NCBI RefSeq assembly: GCF_000745215.1
Contig: NZ_JQNK01000002.1
Location: 434,001 to 498,000, forward strand
Direction: 5' to 3'
From: Methylosinus sp. PW1
GTDB lineage: Bacteria; Pseudomonadota; Alphaproteobacteria; Rhizobiales; Beijerinckiaceae
DNA length: 64,000 bases
The notes under the pieces were generated by a model that was not told the DNA's origin, did not search any database, and saw nothing but the letters and a program-made list of their open reading frames with translations. This document shows, piece by piece, positions 9,384-17,888 of this stretch; the first letter of the stretch is position 1; every line of letters begins with the position of its first letter. The position numbers and the translations under genes are program-made.

Positions 9384-9629
9384 TCAATATCCTCGCGCTT
9401 TCAGTTCCTGGGCTCTCTTATCGAGATAAGCGGCCACCTCTTCGTCGCTGTGCTCGCCCCCTTCTGCCAGCGACGCCTCTATCGTCTCGCGCAGCGCCTT
9501 CAGTTTGGCTTCGCGCTCCTCGACGAGGCGCAGGCCCTCGCGCATCACCTCGGTCGCCGAAGCGTAGCGGCCCTGCTTGACGAGGGAATCGATGAACTCT
9601 TCCCAATGCTTGCCGACGGATACGTTCAT
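9384..9629 (-). CDS. parD: ParD/CopG-family antitoxin
   Basis: An 81-aa antitoxin from the ATG at 9627-9629, preceded by a strong GAGGAGG. The N terminus MNVSVGKHWEEFIDSLVKQGRYASATEVMREGLRLVEERE is a ribbon-helix-helix DNA-binding domain typical of ParD; the acidic, flexible C terminus (SLAEGGEHSDEEVAAYLDKRAQEL) should wrap the toxin. A longer frame starting upstream would run into the operator palindrome and is unlikely. Confidence 0.88.
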   Translation of the reverse strand: MNVSVGKHWEEFIDSLVKQGRYASATEVMREGLRLVEEREAKLKALRETIEASLAEGGEHSDEEVAAYLDKRAQELKARGY

Positions 9630-9650
9630 GGCGAGCCTCCTCGGGGTTTT

Positions 9651-9678
9651 ATAGCACGATATGCGCATATCGTGCTAT
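9651..9678. promoter_or_regulatory. 28-bp perfect palindrome, probable ParD operator
   Basis: Half-site ATAGCACGATATGC at 9651-9664 is followed without spacer by its exact reverse complement (9665-9678). It lies 22 bp upstream of the parD ATG, where a ribbon-helix-helix antitoxin normally represses its own promoter. It contains nested dyads (GCACGATAT, ATATGC), as expected for cooperative binding of two dimers. Confidence 0.8.
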
Positions 9679-9816
9679 TGGAAACGCCGGTCGAATTCTC
9701 TCGGCGAGCGCGCCGTGAGCGTCGGCGCCTGAACATTCGGCAGCCGTCGATCAAAATCGCCTTTCAGAAAAGCGCGAACGCGACTGCGCGACGCAGATTT
9801 GCCTATGGCGCCTGCT

Positions 9817-9844
9817 TTGCCTTGCGGCAGGCGCGCGCTATAAG
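9817..9844 (+). promoter_or_regulatory. Sigma-70-type promoter of icd
   Basis: -35 TTGCCT (9817-9822), 16-bp spacer, -10 TATAAG (9839-9844). Predicted transcription start is near 9851, about 24 bases before the icd ATG. The rest of the 9679-9874 gap shows nothing else. Confidence 0.55.
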
Positions 9845-9874
9845 GCCGGCGGCTCACGCGGGGAGAGGCATTTC

Positions 9875-11095
9875 ATGAGCAAGATCAAGGTCGCGAATCC
9901 GGTCGTCGAGCTCGACGGCGACGAGATGACCCGGATCATCTGGGCCTATATCAAGGACAAGCTCATCCACCCTTACCTCGATCTCGAGCTGCTCTATTAC
10001 GATCTCTCCATTCAGAACCGCGACGCGACCAATGATCAGGTGACGATCGACGCCGCCGAGGCGATCAAGACGCATGGCGTCGGCGTCAAATGCGCCACCA
10101 TCACGCCGGACGAAGCCCGCGTGCAGGAATTCGGCCTGAAGGAAATGTGGAAGTCGCCCAACGGCACGATCCGCAATATTCTGGGCGGCGTCATCTTCCG
10201 CGAGCCGATCATCGCCAAGAATGTTCCGCGCCTCGTGCCCGGCTGGACGCAGCCGATCGTCATCGGCCGCCACGCCTTCGGCGATCAATATCGCGCCGTC
10301 GATTTCCGCACGCCCGGCAAGGGTCGGCTGACGATGAAGTTCGAGGGCGACGATGGGGCGGTGATCGAGAAGGAAGTGTTCCGCTTCCCCGGCGCCGGCG
10401 TCGCAATGGCGATGTACAATCTCGACGAGTCGATCCGCGAATTCGCGCGCGCCTCGATGAATTACGCGCTGAACCGCAAATTCCCGCTCTATCTCTCGAC
10501 CAAGAACACGATTTTGAAAGCCTATGACGGGCGCTTCAAGGATCTGTTCCAGGAAGTGTTCGACGCCGAGTTCAAAACGCAATTCCAGGCGCAGGGCCTC
10601 ACCTATGAGCATCGCCTCATTGACGATATGGTCGCCTCGGCGCTCAAATGGTCCGGCGGCTATGTGTGGGCCTGCAAGAATTACGATGGCGACGTGCAGT
10701 CGGATACGGTGGCGCAGGGCTTCGGCTCGCTCGGCCTGATGACGAGCGTGCTGATGACGCCGGACGGCAAGACCGTCGAGGCGGAGGCCGCGCATGGCAC
10801 GGTGACGCGCCATTATCGCGAGCATCAGAAGGGCCACGCGACCTCGACCAATTCCATCGCCTCCATCTTCGCCTGGACGCGCGCGCTCGCGCATCGCGCC
10901 AAGCTCGACGGCAATGAGGCGCTGGCGCGCTTCGCGCTGACGCTCGAGCAGGTCTGCGTCTCCACGGTGGAGCAGGGCTTCATGACCAAGGATCTGGCGC
11001 TGCTCGTCGGCCATAATCAGAAATGGCTGTCGACCACCGGCTTCCTCGACAAGATCGATTCCAATCTCGCAGCCGCGCTTTCGCTCGGTAAATGA
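9875..11095 (+). CDS. icd: NADP-dependent isocitrate dehydrogenase
   Basis: A 406-aa TCA-cycle enzyme that converts isocitrate to 2-oxoglutarate, CO2 and NADPH. The N terminus [19 protein letters not shown] and the segments [44 protein letters not shown] and [17 protein letters not shown] are those of the homodimeric, eukaryote-like IDH subfamily used by alphaproteobacteria. The metal-binding aspartates are in the DDMV and YDGDVQSD segments. Full length. A GGGGAGAGG ribosome site precedes the ATG. It is transcribed in the same direction as dksA but that gene has its own promoter. Confidence 0.97.
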   Translation: MSKIKVANPVVELDGDEMTRIIWAYIKDKLIHPYLDLELLYYDLSIQNRDATNDQVTIDAAEAIKTHGVGVKCATITPDEARVQEFGLKEMWKSPNGTIRNILGGVIFREPIIAKNVPRLVPGWTQPIVIGRHAFGDQYRAVDFRTPGKGRLTMKFEGDDGAVIEKEVFRFPGAGVAMAMYNLDESIREFARASMNYALNRKFPLYLSTKNTILKAYDGRFKDLFQEVFDAEFKTQFQAQGLTYEHRLIDDMVASALKWSGGYVWACKNYDGDVQSDTVAQGFGSLGLMTSVLMTPDGKTVEAEAAHGTVTRHYREHQKGHATSTNSIASIFAWTRALAHRAKLDGNEALARFALTLEQVCVSTVEQGFMTKDLALLVGHNQKWLSTTGFLDKIDSNLAAALSLGK

Positions 11096-11111
11096 GCGCG
11101 CGACGAAGTGA

Positions 11112-11140
11112 TTGTGCAACCCGAGCGGCGCGGCTATATA
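11112..11140 (+). promoter_or_regulatory. Sigma-70-type promoter of dksA
   Basis: -35 TTGTGC (11112-11117), 17-bp spacer, -10 TATATA (11135-11140); start predicted near 11147. A GGGAGGA ribosome site precedes the ATG at 11176. Confidence 0.6.
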
Positions 11141-11175
11141 GACGCCGCGTTCAGGCTTAGGGAGGATTCGCGGCA

Positions 11176-11592
11176 ATGGCGGTGGATCTAGACGCGAGCT
11201 ACAGACCGTCCGAGCAAGAAGATTTCATGAATGATCGGCAGCGCGAGTATTTTCGGCGCAAGCTGCTCGCGTGGAAGGACGAGATACTGCAGGAGAGCCG
11301 CGACACGCTCGCCACTCTGCAGAGCGAGAACGAGAACCACCCCGACCTTGCGGATCGCGCTTCGTCGGAGACCGATCGCGCGATCGAGCTTCGCGCTCGC
11401 GACCGGCAGAGGAAGCTGATCTCCAAGATCGACGCCGCTCTGGCGCGGCTCGAGGACGGCACCTATGGCTATTGCGAGGAGACGGGCGAGCCGATTTCGC
11501 TGAAGCGTCTCGACGCGAGGCCGATCGCCACTCTGTCGATCGAGGCGCAGGAGCGGCATGAGCGTCGTGAGCGCGTCTATCGGGACGACTGA
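11176..11592 (+). CDS. dksA: RNA polymerase-binding transcription factor DksA
   Basis: A 138-aa DksA that binds the RNA polymerase secondary channel and works with ppGpp to reset rRNA and amino-acid promoters. It has the coiled-coil with its acidic tip (ENHPDLADRASSETDRAIELRARDRQRKL; the tip motif DxxDxA is D-L-A-D-R-A) and a C-terminal helix. The zinc finger is degenerate: YCEETGEP and TLSIEAQ replace the CxxC...CxxC of E. coli, leaving one cysteine. This form is known in alphaproteobacteria. The start at 11176 fits the promoter and ribosome site; an internal ATG exists at 11227. Confidence 0.95.
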   Translation: MAVDLDASYRPSEQEDFMNDRQREYFRRKLLAWKDEILQESRDTLATLQSENENHPDLADRASSETDRAIELRARDRQRKLISKIDAALARLEDGTYGYCEETGEPISLKRLDARPIATLSIEAQERHERRERVYRDD

Positions 11593-11627
11593 CGGCTTCT
11601 CTTCTTTTTCGGTCAGATGCAAACCAA

Positions 11628-11666
11628 AGCGCCCGCGGAAAATCTCCGCGGGCGCTGTTTTATTTT
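11628..11666. terminator. Strong bidirectional terminator between dksA and fliO-like gene
   Basis: A perfect 12-bp stem, AGCGCCCGCGGA (11628-11639) with TCCGCGGGCGCT (11645-11656), loop AAATC, followed by GTTTTATTTT on the plus strand. It ends the dksA transcript; from the other side the flank is only moderately T-rich. Confidence 0.85.
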
Positions 11667-12567
11667 CAGGGCTTGGATTCCGGCCGACCCAGCAGACGGG
11701 CCATTTCGGCCTCCAGCGAGTCGAGCGGATCTGGCTCGGCGAGCGGCGGCGCGGGCTCCTCCGGCGCAGGCGGCGGGGGCGGCGGCGGTTCGACAGCCAC
11801 GGGCTCCGGCGGCGGCTCAGGAGCGGGCGGATGCGGCGGTTCCTCGGGAGCGGGCGGCGGCGGAGGGGGACCTCGGCGGCCGGCGGCGGGACCGGCGGCT
11901 TGGCGGCGCGCGACAGGAAAGGCGGCGGCGCGGGCCGCGGCGGGCGCGGCGTCGGGGTGAAGGGCGGGCGCTGCGGCGTGAAGCGCGGCGTTCCGGCGCG
12001 GGCAGGCGCCTCGGGCGCGGGCGGCGGAGCGGGCTTGGAGGGCGGAGGGCCGAACAGATCCGGCGGCAGCGGCGCGAGACCGGCCGACGGAGGCGGCGCA
12101 GGCTCGACCGGCGCCTTGGGAGCCTCGCTCTCCACGGGCGAAGAGGCCGGGCCGAGCGTCGGCGGAAAAGACGGGGTCGGCGTAGGGGCGTGAGCCGGCG
12201 CCTGCGGCGCGGCGGAAGGGCCGAGCGGCCAGCCGGGGCCGGCGGAGGGAGCCTCTTTCTCGCGCGGGCGCTGCTCGCGGGCCTCGACCCGGCTGATCGA
12301 CGCCTCGACCAAGAGATCATTCGGCCCGCCGATGAGCAGGAGATGCTCGACATTGTCGCGGCGCACGATAACGAGCTGCCGATCGCCGTCGACATCGAAA
12401 GTATCGACGATATCGAGCCGGCGCGGCCGGTTGCGCGGCCCTGGAGCCTTGATGCGTCGTCCGAACAAGAGCCGGTAGATATAGACGAGCAGCAGCGCCG
12501 CGAACAGGAATGCGACAATTGCGGCGAGTATCGGCAGGAGCTGCGACTGTGTGATGCTGGACGGCAT
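11666..12567 (-). pseudogene. fliO: FliO-like flagellar membrane protein with one-base frameshift
   Basis: The N terminus has a single membrane helix (LLPILAAIVAFLFAALLLVYIY, ~residues 9-30) then RLDIVDTFDVDGDRQLVIVRRDNVEHLLLIGGPNDLLVEASI, the cytoplasmic FliO/MopB domain that helps assemble the flagellar export gate. A ~200-residue Pro/Ala-rich tail follows. At a run of five G (11865-11869) the frame breaks. As it stands, translation changes from Pro-rich to an Arg-rich stretch and runs on into antisense dksA. Adding one base restores a Pro/Glu-rich tail ending DSLEAEMARLLGRPESKP with a TGA at 11666-11668, just before the terminator. It may be a true mutation, a sequencing error or slippage. 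No other flagellar gene is near; cckA is divergent. Confidence 0.65.
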
Positions 12568-12643
12568 GAATCGATTTTTCTTTCGTCGTGACGCGGCGCG
12601 AGAATGCAGTCTATCAGCGTTGGACGCAAGCGCGCCTCAAAGG

Positions 12644-12658
12644 TTAAGCAATGGTTAA
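12644..12658. promoter_or_regulatory. Perfect CtrA box (TTAA-N7-TTAA)
   Basis: TTAA at 12644-12647, seven bases (GCAATGG), TTAA at 12655-12658: the full consensus for the cell-cycle regulator CtrA. It lies in the 162-bp gap between the divergent fliO-like gene (start 12567) and cckA (start ~12730), 77 bp upstream of the fliO start. Confidence 0.65.
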
Positions 12659-12729
12659 TAGTGCATTCTTCGTGATTCGCGCTTGCGGAAAATGCGCAAG
12701 GACATTGCCATGAGCCCCGGCCGGGGCCA

Positions 12730-15363
12730 TTGTTCCGCCTGATTCTGCCTGCGCCGCAGCGTTTGTGGGCGCAGGAGCCCATCCGACGGCGAGAGACGGC
12801 CCGAGATACGGCCAATGAGGCGGCCCATGAAACGATTCATGAGACGATTCCCGTGACCGACAGGACGGCGCCGCCCGCCTATGACCGCACCGAACGCCCC
12901 GGCAATGTCGGCCTGGTCCTCGCGCTCGCCATCGCCCTCGTGGGCTCGATCGTCGTGGCCTCGCTGCTGCCGGCGCCAGTCGCGCCCAAATTCGCCGTCG
13001 GCCTGCTGGCGCTGCTGGCCGTCGCCGGCGTTTTCTGCGCCTTCGCCTATGCCGTTGGATTTTTGCGCTTTCCGGGCCGTTCCGCGCGGCTCGACGTCGC
13101 CCGTCAGATCGCCGATTCCTTCTCCGAGGGGCTGCTCGTCACCGAGGGCGACACGCAGATCGTCTACGCTAACGACGCCTATCTCGAGCTGTGCGGCTCG
13201 CGCGATCCGGCCGGGCTGCTGACGGTCGAGCGGCTGTTCTCCGGGCCGGCGGAAGTCTCGGAAGCGATCTATCGCCTCGCCCAGGCGGCCCGCGCCAGGC
13301 GCGCCCATGTCGAGGATGTGCGGCTCGTTCCGCCGCTGACCGGGGACGCCGAGGTCGGCTGGTATCGCATTCGCGTGCGTCCGCTCGAGCGCGACGGCGC
13401 GCGCCACACGAATCTGTGGACAGTCGTCGACGCCACCGCCGATCGCCAGCGCCAGGAGAATGTCTTCCAGGAGCTCCAGCACGCGATCGACTTCCTCGAC
13501 CATGCGCCGGCGGGCTTTTTCTCGGCCGGCCCGGACGGGGCGATCTCCTATATGAACAAGACGCTGGCGGGCTGGCTCGGCTACGACCTCACCCAGGTCG
13601 GCTCGGGCGGCGTCTCGCTCGCCGATATCGTCGCCAATAATGGCTCGACTCTGCTCACCGCCATCACCGGCGGCTCGGGCGAGGTGCGCACCGCGCAGAT
13701 CGACCTCGATCTGAAGCGCCGCAACGGCCGCTCTCTGCCGGTGCGGCTGCTGCATCGCGTCGCCTTCGGCCAGGACGGCGCGCCGGGCGCCTCGCGGACC
13801 TTGGTGCTCAACCGCACCGCCGGCGAGGAGCCGGAGGAGGATCTGCGCGCCGCAGAAGTACGTTTCGCGCGCTTCTTCAATTCGACGCCCATGGCCATCG
13901 CCGCCGTCGATCCCGACGGCAAGGTCACGCGCTCCAACGCCGCCTTCGCCAAGCTGCTGCCGCAGGCGCTGAAGGGCGCCGCCGCCTGGCCGGTGCTGGC
14001 CAGCGTCGTCGAGCGCGACCGCGCCGCGCTGAAGGAGGCGATCGCCGCCGCTCTGGACAATCGTGGCGACGTGCCGCCCATCGACGCCGCGCTGCAGGAG
14101 GAGGACGGACTGCCGACGCGCTCGGCGCGCTTCTTCGTCGCCCCCTCGGAGGACGCCGGCAAAAAGGGCGCGACCATCTATGCGCTCGACACCACCGAGC
14201 ATCGCAAGCTGCAGGAGGGCTTCGCCCAATCGCAGAAAATGCAGGCGGTCGGCCAGCTCGCCGGCGGCGTGGCGCATGATTTCAACAATATGCTCACCGC
14301 CATCATCGGCTATTCGGACCTGCTGCTCGCCAATCACCGGCCGACCGATCCGTCCTTCCAGGACATCATCCAGATCAAGCAGACGGCCAATCGCGCCGCC
14401 GGCCTCACCCGGCAGCTGCTCGCCTTCTCGCGCCGCCAGACCTTGCGGCCGCAGGTGCTGCAGCTCGGCGACGTGCTGTCGGAGCTGCAATTGCTGCTGC
14501 GCCGTCTCGTCGGCGAGAAGGTCGAGGTCGATCTCAAGCACGGCCGCGATCTGTGGTTCGTGAAGGCCGACATCAATCAATTCGAGCAGGTCATCATCAA
14601 TCTGGTGGTGAACGCCCGCGACGCCATGCCGGAATCGGGCGGGCGCATCCAGCTGCGCACGCGCAATGTCGCTGCGGGCGAATGCGCCGCCTTCGGCGAG
14701 GCTTCGCTGACGCCGGCCGAATATGTGCTGATCGAGGTCGAGGACAATGGCGCCGGCATAGCGCCGGATGTGATGGCCAAGATTTTCGAGCCCTTCTTCA
14801 CCACCAAGGAGGTCGGCAAAGGCACGGGCCTCGGCCTGTCGATGGTGTTCGGAATCGTCAAGCAGTCGGGCGGTTTCGTTTTCCCGGCCAGCGAGCTCGG
14901 ACGCGGAACAGTGTTTCGCATCTTCCTGCCGCGCCATGTGCCCGAGGTCCGCGAGGTCGCCGCCAAGCCCGAGGCCGCCAAGCCCGCCGCCGATTACACG
15001 GGGCAGGGGACCATATTGCTGGTCGAGGATGAGGACGCCGTGCGCGCCTTCGCGGCCCGGGCGCTCGGCTCGCGCGGCTATAAGGTGATGGAGGCCGCCT
15101 CCGGCCTCGAGGCGCTGGAAGTGGTGGAGCGCGAGGGCCAGCGCATCGACCTCATCGTGTCTGACGTGGTGATGCCGGAAATGGACGGCCCCGCCATGTT
15201 CGCGGAATTGCGCAAGCGCGGCGTGACGGCGAAAGTGGTGTTCGTCTCGGGCTACGCCGAGGAGGCGTTCGCCAAGAATCTGCCGGAGGGCGATTTCGGC
15301 TTTTTGCCGAAGCCTTTCAGCCTGAAGCAGCTGATCGAGACGGTGAAGGCGAGCCTGGGGTGA
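12730..15363 (+). CDS. cckA: Hybrid sensor kinase CckA
   Basis: CckA phosphorylates CtrA through ChpT and governs the alphaproteobacterial cell cycle and motility. Up to 877 aa: two membrane helices (~58-116), PAS domains (~130-300 and ~370-480), the HisKA site [20 protein letters not shown] with phospho-acceptor H516, an HATPase with N-box [15 protein letters not shown] and G-box GTGLGLSM, and a C-terminal receiver with [11 protein letters not shown] (D812) and the lysine of LPKPF. The start is uncertain: TTG at 12730 gives the long form, GTG at 12853 starts just before the first helix. A 12-bp near-tandem repeat encodes HETIHETI in the disputed N terminus. Confidence 0.93.
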   Translation: MFRLILPAPQRLWAQEPIRRRETARDTANEAAHETIHETIPVTDRTAPPAYDRTERPGNVGLVLALAIALVGSIVVASLLPAPVAPKFAVGLLALLAVAGVFCAFAYAVGFLRFPGRSARLDVARQIADSFSEGLLVTEGDTQIVYANDAYLELCGSRDPAGLLTVERLFSGPAEVSEAIYRLAQAARARRAHVEDVRLVPPLTGDAEVGWYRIRVRPLERDGARHTNLWTVVDATADRQRQENVFQELQHAIDFLDHAPAGFFSAGPDGAISYMNKTLAGWLGYDLTQVGSGGVSLADIVANNGSTLLTAITGGSGEVRTAQIDLDLKRRNGRSLPVRLLHRVAFGQDGAPGASRTLVLNRTAGEEPEEDLRAAEVRFARFFNSTPMAIAAVDPDGKVTRSNAAFAKLLPQALKGAAAWPVLASVVERDRAALKEAIAAALDNRGDVPPIDAALQEEDGLPTRSARFFVAPSEDAGKKGATIYALDTTEHRKLQEGFAQSQKMQAVGQLAGGVAHDFNNMLTAIIGYSDLLLANHRPTDPSFQDIIQIKQTANRAAGLTRQLLAFSRRQTLRPQVLQLGDVLSELQLLLRRLVGEKVEVDLKHGRDLWFVKADINQFEQVIINLVVNARDAMPESGGRIQLRTRNVAAGECAAFGEASLTPAEYVLIEVEDNGAGIAPDVMAKIFEPFFTTKEVGKGTGLGLSMVFGIVKQSGGFVFPASELGRGTVFRIFLPRHVPEVREVAAKPEAAKPAADYTGQGTILLVEDEDAVRAFAARALGSRGYKVMEAASGLEALEVVEREGQRIDLIVSDVVMPEMDGPAMFAELRKRGVTAKVVFVSGYAEEAFAKNLPEGDFGFLPKPFSLKQLIETVKASLG

Positions 15364-15372
15364 GCTGACAAA

Positions 15373-15391
15373 TGTAAATCGATGTTTTACA
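15373..15391. promoter_or_regulatory. Inverted repeat upstream of higBA, possible operator
   Basis: TGTAAA (15373-15378), 7-bp spacer, TTTACA (15386-15391), 17 bp before the higB start. AT-rich dyads of this kind are bound by HigA antitoxins. It sits in the short cckA-higB gap. Confidence 0.5.
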
Positions 15392-15407
15392 ATGGCGGCT
15401 GGATCGA

Positions 15408-15686
15408 GTGATCGCGAGCTTTCGGCACAAGGGACTAAAGCGGCTGTTCGAGCAGGACGATCCAAAGGGCGTCAGCGCTGACCAGCTGCGCAAGATCAAG
15501 CAGATCCTCGCTCTGCTGGACATTGCCGAAGTTCCGGCCGACATGGATTTGGCGACTTTTCGGCTGCATGCGCTCAAAGGCGAGCTGCATGGCTTCTGGT
15601 CGATCACGGTTCGCGCGAATTGGCGGATCGTTTTTCGTTTGGAAAAGGGAGAGGTCTCAGATGTCGACCTCGTCGACTATCACTGA
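15408..15686 (+). CDS. higB: HigB-type toxin (RelE superfamily)
   Basis: A 92-aa protein with the HigB/'plasmid maintenance killer' pattern: IASFRHKGLKRLFEQDDPKGV at the N terminus, then LHALKGELHGFWSITVRANWRIVFRLEKGEVSDVDLVDYH. Such toxins cut mRNA at the ribosome. Translation starts at GTG (15408); the upstream ATG at 15392 is out of frame. The gene is followed 12 bp later by its antitoxin, the toxin-first order typical of higBA. Confidence 0.88.
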   Translation: MIASFRHKGLKRLFEQDDPKGVSADQLRKIKQILALLDIAEVPADMDLATFRLHALKGELHGFWSITVRANWRIVFRLEKGEVSDVDLVDYH

Positions 15687-15698
15687 GCGAGGCTGATC

Positions 15699-15989
15699 AT
15701 GGCGATGAAAAACCCTCCTCATCCGGGGCAGACCATCGGAGACAGCATCGAGGAAATGGGCGTTTCTGTGAGCGAGGCGGCAAAAGCTCTCGGCGTCACC
15801 CGGCAACAGCTGCATAACGTCATAGCCGGGCGATCGGCGATAACGCCCGAGATGGCGTTCCGCCTGGAGACGGCGCTCGGAAGCACGGCCGATGCTTGGC
15901 TTCGTCTGCAGGCGAACCATGACCTCTCGCTGGTGCGCGCTAGAGCCGGGTCGATCAAGGTCGAACGGCTCTTCCCAAAATCCGCATGA
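15699..15989 (+). CDS. higA: HigA-type antitoxin (XRE family)
   Basis: A 96-aa helix-turn-helix protein: HPGQTIGDSIEEMGVSVSEAAKALGVTRQQLHNVIAGRSAITPEMAFRLETALGSTADAWLRLQANHDL is the standard HigA sequence, with the recognition helix at about residues 34-45. It should neutralise HigB and repress the operon, perhaps through the dyad at 15373-15391. The ATG at 15699 or at 15705 could be used. Confidence 0.9.
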   Translation: MAMKNPPHPGQTIGDSIEEMGVSVSEAAKALGVTRQQLHNVIAGRSAITPEMAFRLETALGSTADAWLRLQANHDLSLVRARAGSIKVERLFPKSA

Positions 15990-16052
15990 CGTCAACAGGT
16001 CGATGAGCGCTCACGCCCTGACGACGCCCAGAAAATCGCCTATATCCCCGCC

Positions 16053-16553
16053 ATGACCCGCACCGCCCTCTACACCGGCTCCTTCGATCCGCTGACCCTC
16101 GGCCATTTGGACGTGATCCGGGCCGGGGCGAGCCTATGCGACAGCCTCGTCATCGCCATAGGCGCGCATCCGGGCAAGACGCCGCTGATCCCGCTCGATG
16201 AGCGCGTCTCGCTGATCGAGACGGTCTGCGCCGGACTCGAGGAGGCGCGCTCCTGCCGCTTCGAAGTCGTCTCCTTCGCCGGGCTCGCGGTGGAGGCGGC
16301 GCGCGAGCATGGCGCAGGGCTGATCCTGCGCGGATTGCGCGACGGCTCCGATTTCGACTATGAAATGCAGATGGCGGGGATGAATCTCGCCATGGCGCCG
16401 GAGATCAGGACCATTTTTCACCCTTCGTCTCCAGCGGTTCGTCACATTACTGCGACGCTCGTGCGGCAGATCGCCTCGCTCGGAGGCGATGTCTCGGCCT
16501 TTGTTCCGCCAGAGGCGGCGGAGGCTCTGCGCCGCGCGCTCTCCAGACGCTGA
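16053..16553 (+). CDS. coaD: Phosphopantetheine adenylyltransferase
   Basis: CoaD makes dephospho-CoA from ATP and 4'-phosphopantetheine, the fourth step of CoA synthesis. The 166-aa protein is of normal size. It has the nucleotidyltransferase motif [14 protein letters not shown] (GxFDPxxxGHxD) at residues 8-21, [20 protein letters not shown], and [23 protein letters not shown]. It starts 63 bp after higA and precedes two cyclophilin genes; coaD next to ppi genes is a common alphaproteobacterial order. Confidence 0.96.
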   Translation: MTRTALYTGSFDPLTLGHLDVIRAGASLCDSLVIAIGAHPGKTPLIPLDERVSLIETVCAGLEEARSCRFEVVSFAGLAVEAAREHGAGLILRGLRDGSDFDYEMQMAGMNLAMAPEIRTIFHPSSPAVRHITATLVRQIASLGGDVSAFVPPEAAEALRRALSRR

Positions 16554-16580
16554 CAGAAAACAACGCAAAGGGAGGCTCGA

Positions 16581-17132
16581 TTGCCTATCGATCGCCGCAG
16601 CTTCACGCTCGCCGCTCTCGCCGCCGCTTCCGCCTGCGCAGCCCGCGCCGAGGATGCGCCCGAGCATACGCTCTATCTCGACACCAAGGACGGCCGCATC
16701 GTCATCAAGCTGCGCGCCGACATAGCGCCCAAGCATGTGGCGCAGATCGAGACCTTGGCCAAGCGTCATTTCTACGACGGAATCGTCTTCCACCGCGTCA
16801 TCGACGGCTTCATGGCCCAGACCGGCGATCCGACCGGCACGGGCATGGGCAAGTCCGACCTGCCGAACATCCCCGCCGAATTCTCCAAGGAGAAATTCGT
16901 GCGCGGCACTCTGGGCATGGCGCGCAGCCAGAACCCGGACTCGGCCAATTCGCAATTCTTCATCTGCCTCGCGCCGGCGCGCTATCTCGAGGAGCAATAT
17001 ACGGTGATCGGCGAGGTCGTCTCCGGCATGGATGTCGTCGACAAGATCAAGAAGGGCGACAAGGCCGACAATGGCAAGGTGACGAGCCCGGACAAGATCA
17101 TCAAGCTGCGCCTCGCCGGCGACAATAGCTGA
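16581..17132 (+). CDS. Exported cyclophilin-type peptidyl-prolyl isomerase
   Basis: A 183-aa cyclophilin that catalyses cis-trans proline isomerisation. The N terminus MPIDRRSFTLAALAAASACAARAE is a signal peptide with a Tat-like DRRSFT motif and an ARA-E cleavage site, so it should act in the periplasm. The core has FHRVIDGFMAQTGDPTGTG, GTLGMARSQNPDSANSQFFI and YTVIGEVVSGMDVVDKIKKG. It begins with TTG at 16581, with GGAGG six bases upstream. It forms a likely operon with the cytosolic paralogue that follows. Confidence 0.92.
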   Translation: MPIDRRSFTLAALAAASACAARAEDAPEHTLYLDTKDGRIVIKLRADIAPKHVAQIETLAKRHFYDGIVFHRVIDGFMAQTGDPTGTGMGKSDLPNIPAEFSKEKFVRGTLGMARSQNPDSANSQFFICLAPARYLEEQYTVIGEVVSGMDVVDKIKKGDKADNGKVTSPDKIIKLRLAGDNS

Positions 17133-17216
17133 TCGCGCCTTCTCGCGCTGCAATCCGAGCGCCGCGGCCCTCGGATTGCTTCGCCGGGCGAAAATGCAAA
17201 ACCGACAGGAGTGGAC

Positions 17217-17663
17217 ATGTCCGAAAATCTGAAGCTCGAGACGACGCAGGGCGACGTTCTGATCAAGCTGCGTCCCGATCTCGCGCCCAACCATGTGGCG
17301 CATATCAAGAAGCTCGTCTCCGAAGGCTTCTATGACGGGATCGTGTTCCACCGCGTCATCGACGGATTCATGGCGCAGACCGGCTGTCCGCACGGCACCG
17401 GCACCGGCGGCTCGAAATATCCCGATCTGAAGCAGGAGTTCAACGCCGAGCCGCATGTGCGCGGCACCTGCTCCATGGCGCGCGCGCAGAACCCGGATTC
17501 CGCCAATTCGCAATTCTTCATCTGCTTCGACGACGCCCGCTTCCTCGACAAGAAATATACGGTGTGGGGCGAGGTGATCTCCGGCATGGAGAATGTCGAC
17601 AAGATCAAGCGCGGCGAGCCGGTGAAGGACCCGGACAAGATCGTCAAGGCCTCGCTGGTCTGA
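17217..17663 (+). CDS. ppiB: Cytosolic cyclophilin-type peptidyl-prolyl isomerase
   Basis: A 148-aa cyclophilin without signal peptide, paralogous to the exported enzyme just upstream: FHRVIDGFMAQTGCPHGTGTGGS, MARAQNPDSANSQFFICFDDARFLDKKYTVWGEV. Cytosolic folding helper. I chose the ATG at 17217, which has AGGAG five bases upstream; a GTG two codons earlier overlaps that ribosome site. The two ppi genes look like a duplication in which one copy gained or lost an export signal. Confidence 0.93.
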   Translation: MSENLKLETTQGDVLIKLRPDLAPNHVAHIKKLVSEGFYDGIVFHRVIDGFMAQTGCPHGTGTGGSKYPDLKQEFNAEPHVRGTCSMARAQNPDSANSQFFICFDDARFLDKKYTVWGEVISGMENVDKIKRGEPVKDPDKIVKASLV

Positions 17664-17690
17664 TTTCGGCCGCTTATGAAAGTTCGCGTT

Positions 17691-17858
17691 CCCTTCTCCC
17701 GCTTGCGGGAGAAGGTGGCCCGGCGCAGCCGGGTCGGATGAGGGCTCTCGCCATCGCCCTCGTCGAACAAATTTCGAGGCGGCGCCGATCGAGCGGCGGC
17801 GCCCTCATCCGACCCTCGTTGACGCGAGGGCCACCTTCTCCCACGCGTGGGAGAAGGA
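17691..17858. repeat. BIME-like pair of inverted palindromic units
   Basis: Left unit CCTTCTCCCGCTTGCGGGAG with a GTCGGATGAGGG core; right unit in inverted order with CCCTCATCCGAC and the hairpin CCTTCTCCCACGCGTGGGAG. It has the same architecture as 8072-8226 and 60581-60748, with a different ~60-bp middle. It fills the gap between ppiB and queA. Confidence 0.8.
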
Positions 17859-17888
17859 GTCGCGCACGCAGGCTTCGCAAAAACACTC

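Noticed and set aside
11188..11665. C-terminal continuation of the fliO-like frame through antisense dksA
   Set aside because: Arises only because of the one-base frameshift at 11865-11869; it crosses a strong terminator and is antisense to a conserved gene.
12655..15465. 936-aa open frame antisense to cckA
   Set aside because: Mirror of a GC-rich coding region with no recognisable domain; cckA motifs are on the other strand.
17847..17888. N-terminal extension of queA
   Set aside because: Would be translated from the palindromic repeat element; the ATG at 17889 gives the normal QueA N terminus.
17859..17888. preQ1 riboswitch upstream of queA
   Set aside because: Only 30 bp lie between the repeat element and the start codon, and no aptamer-like pseudoknot is visible.
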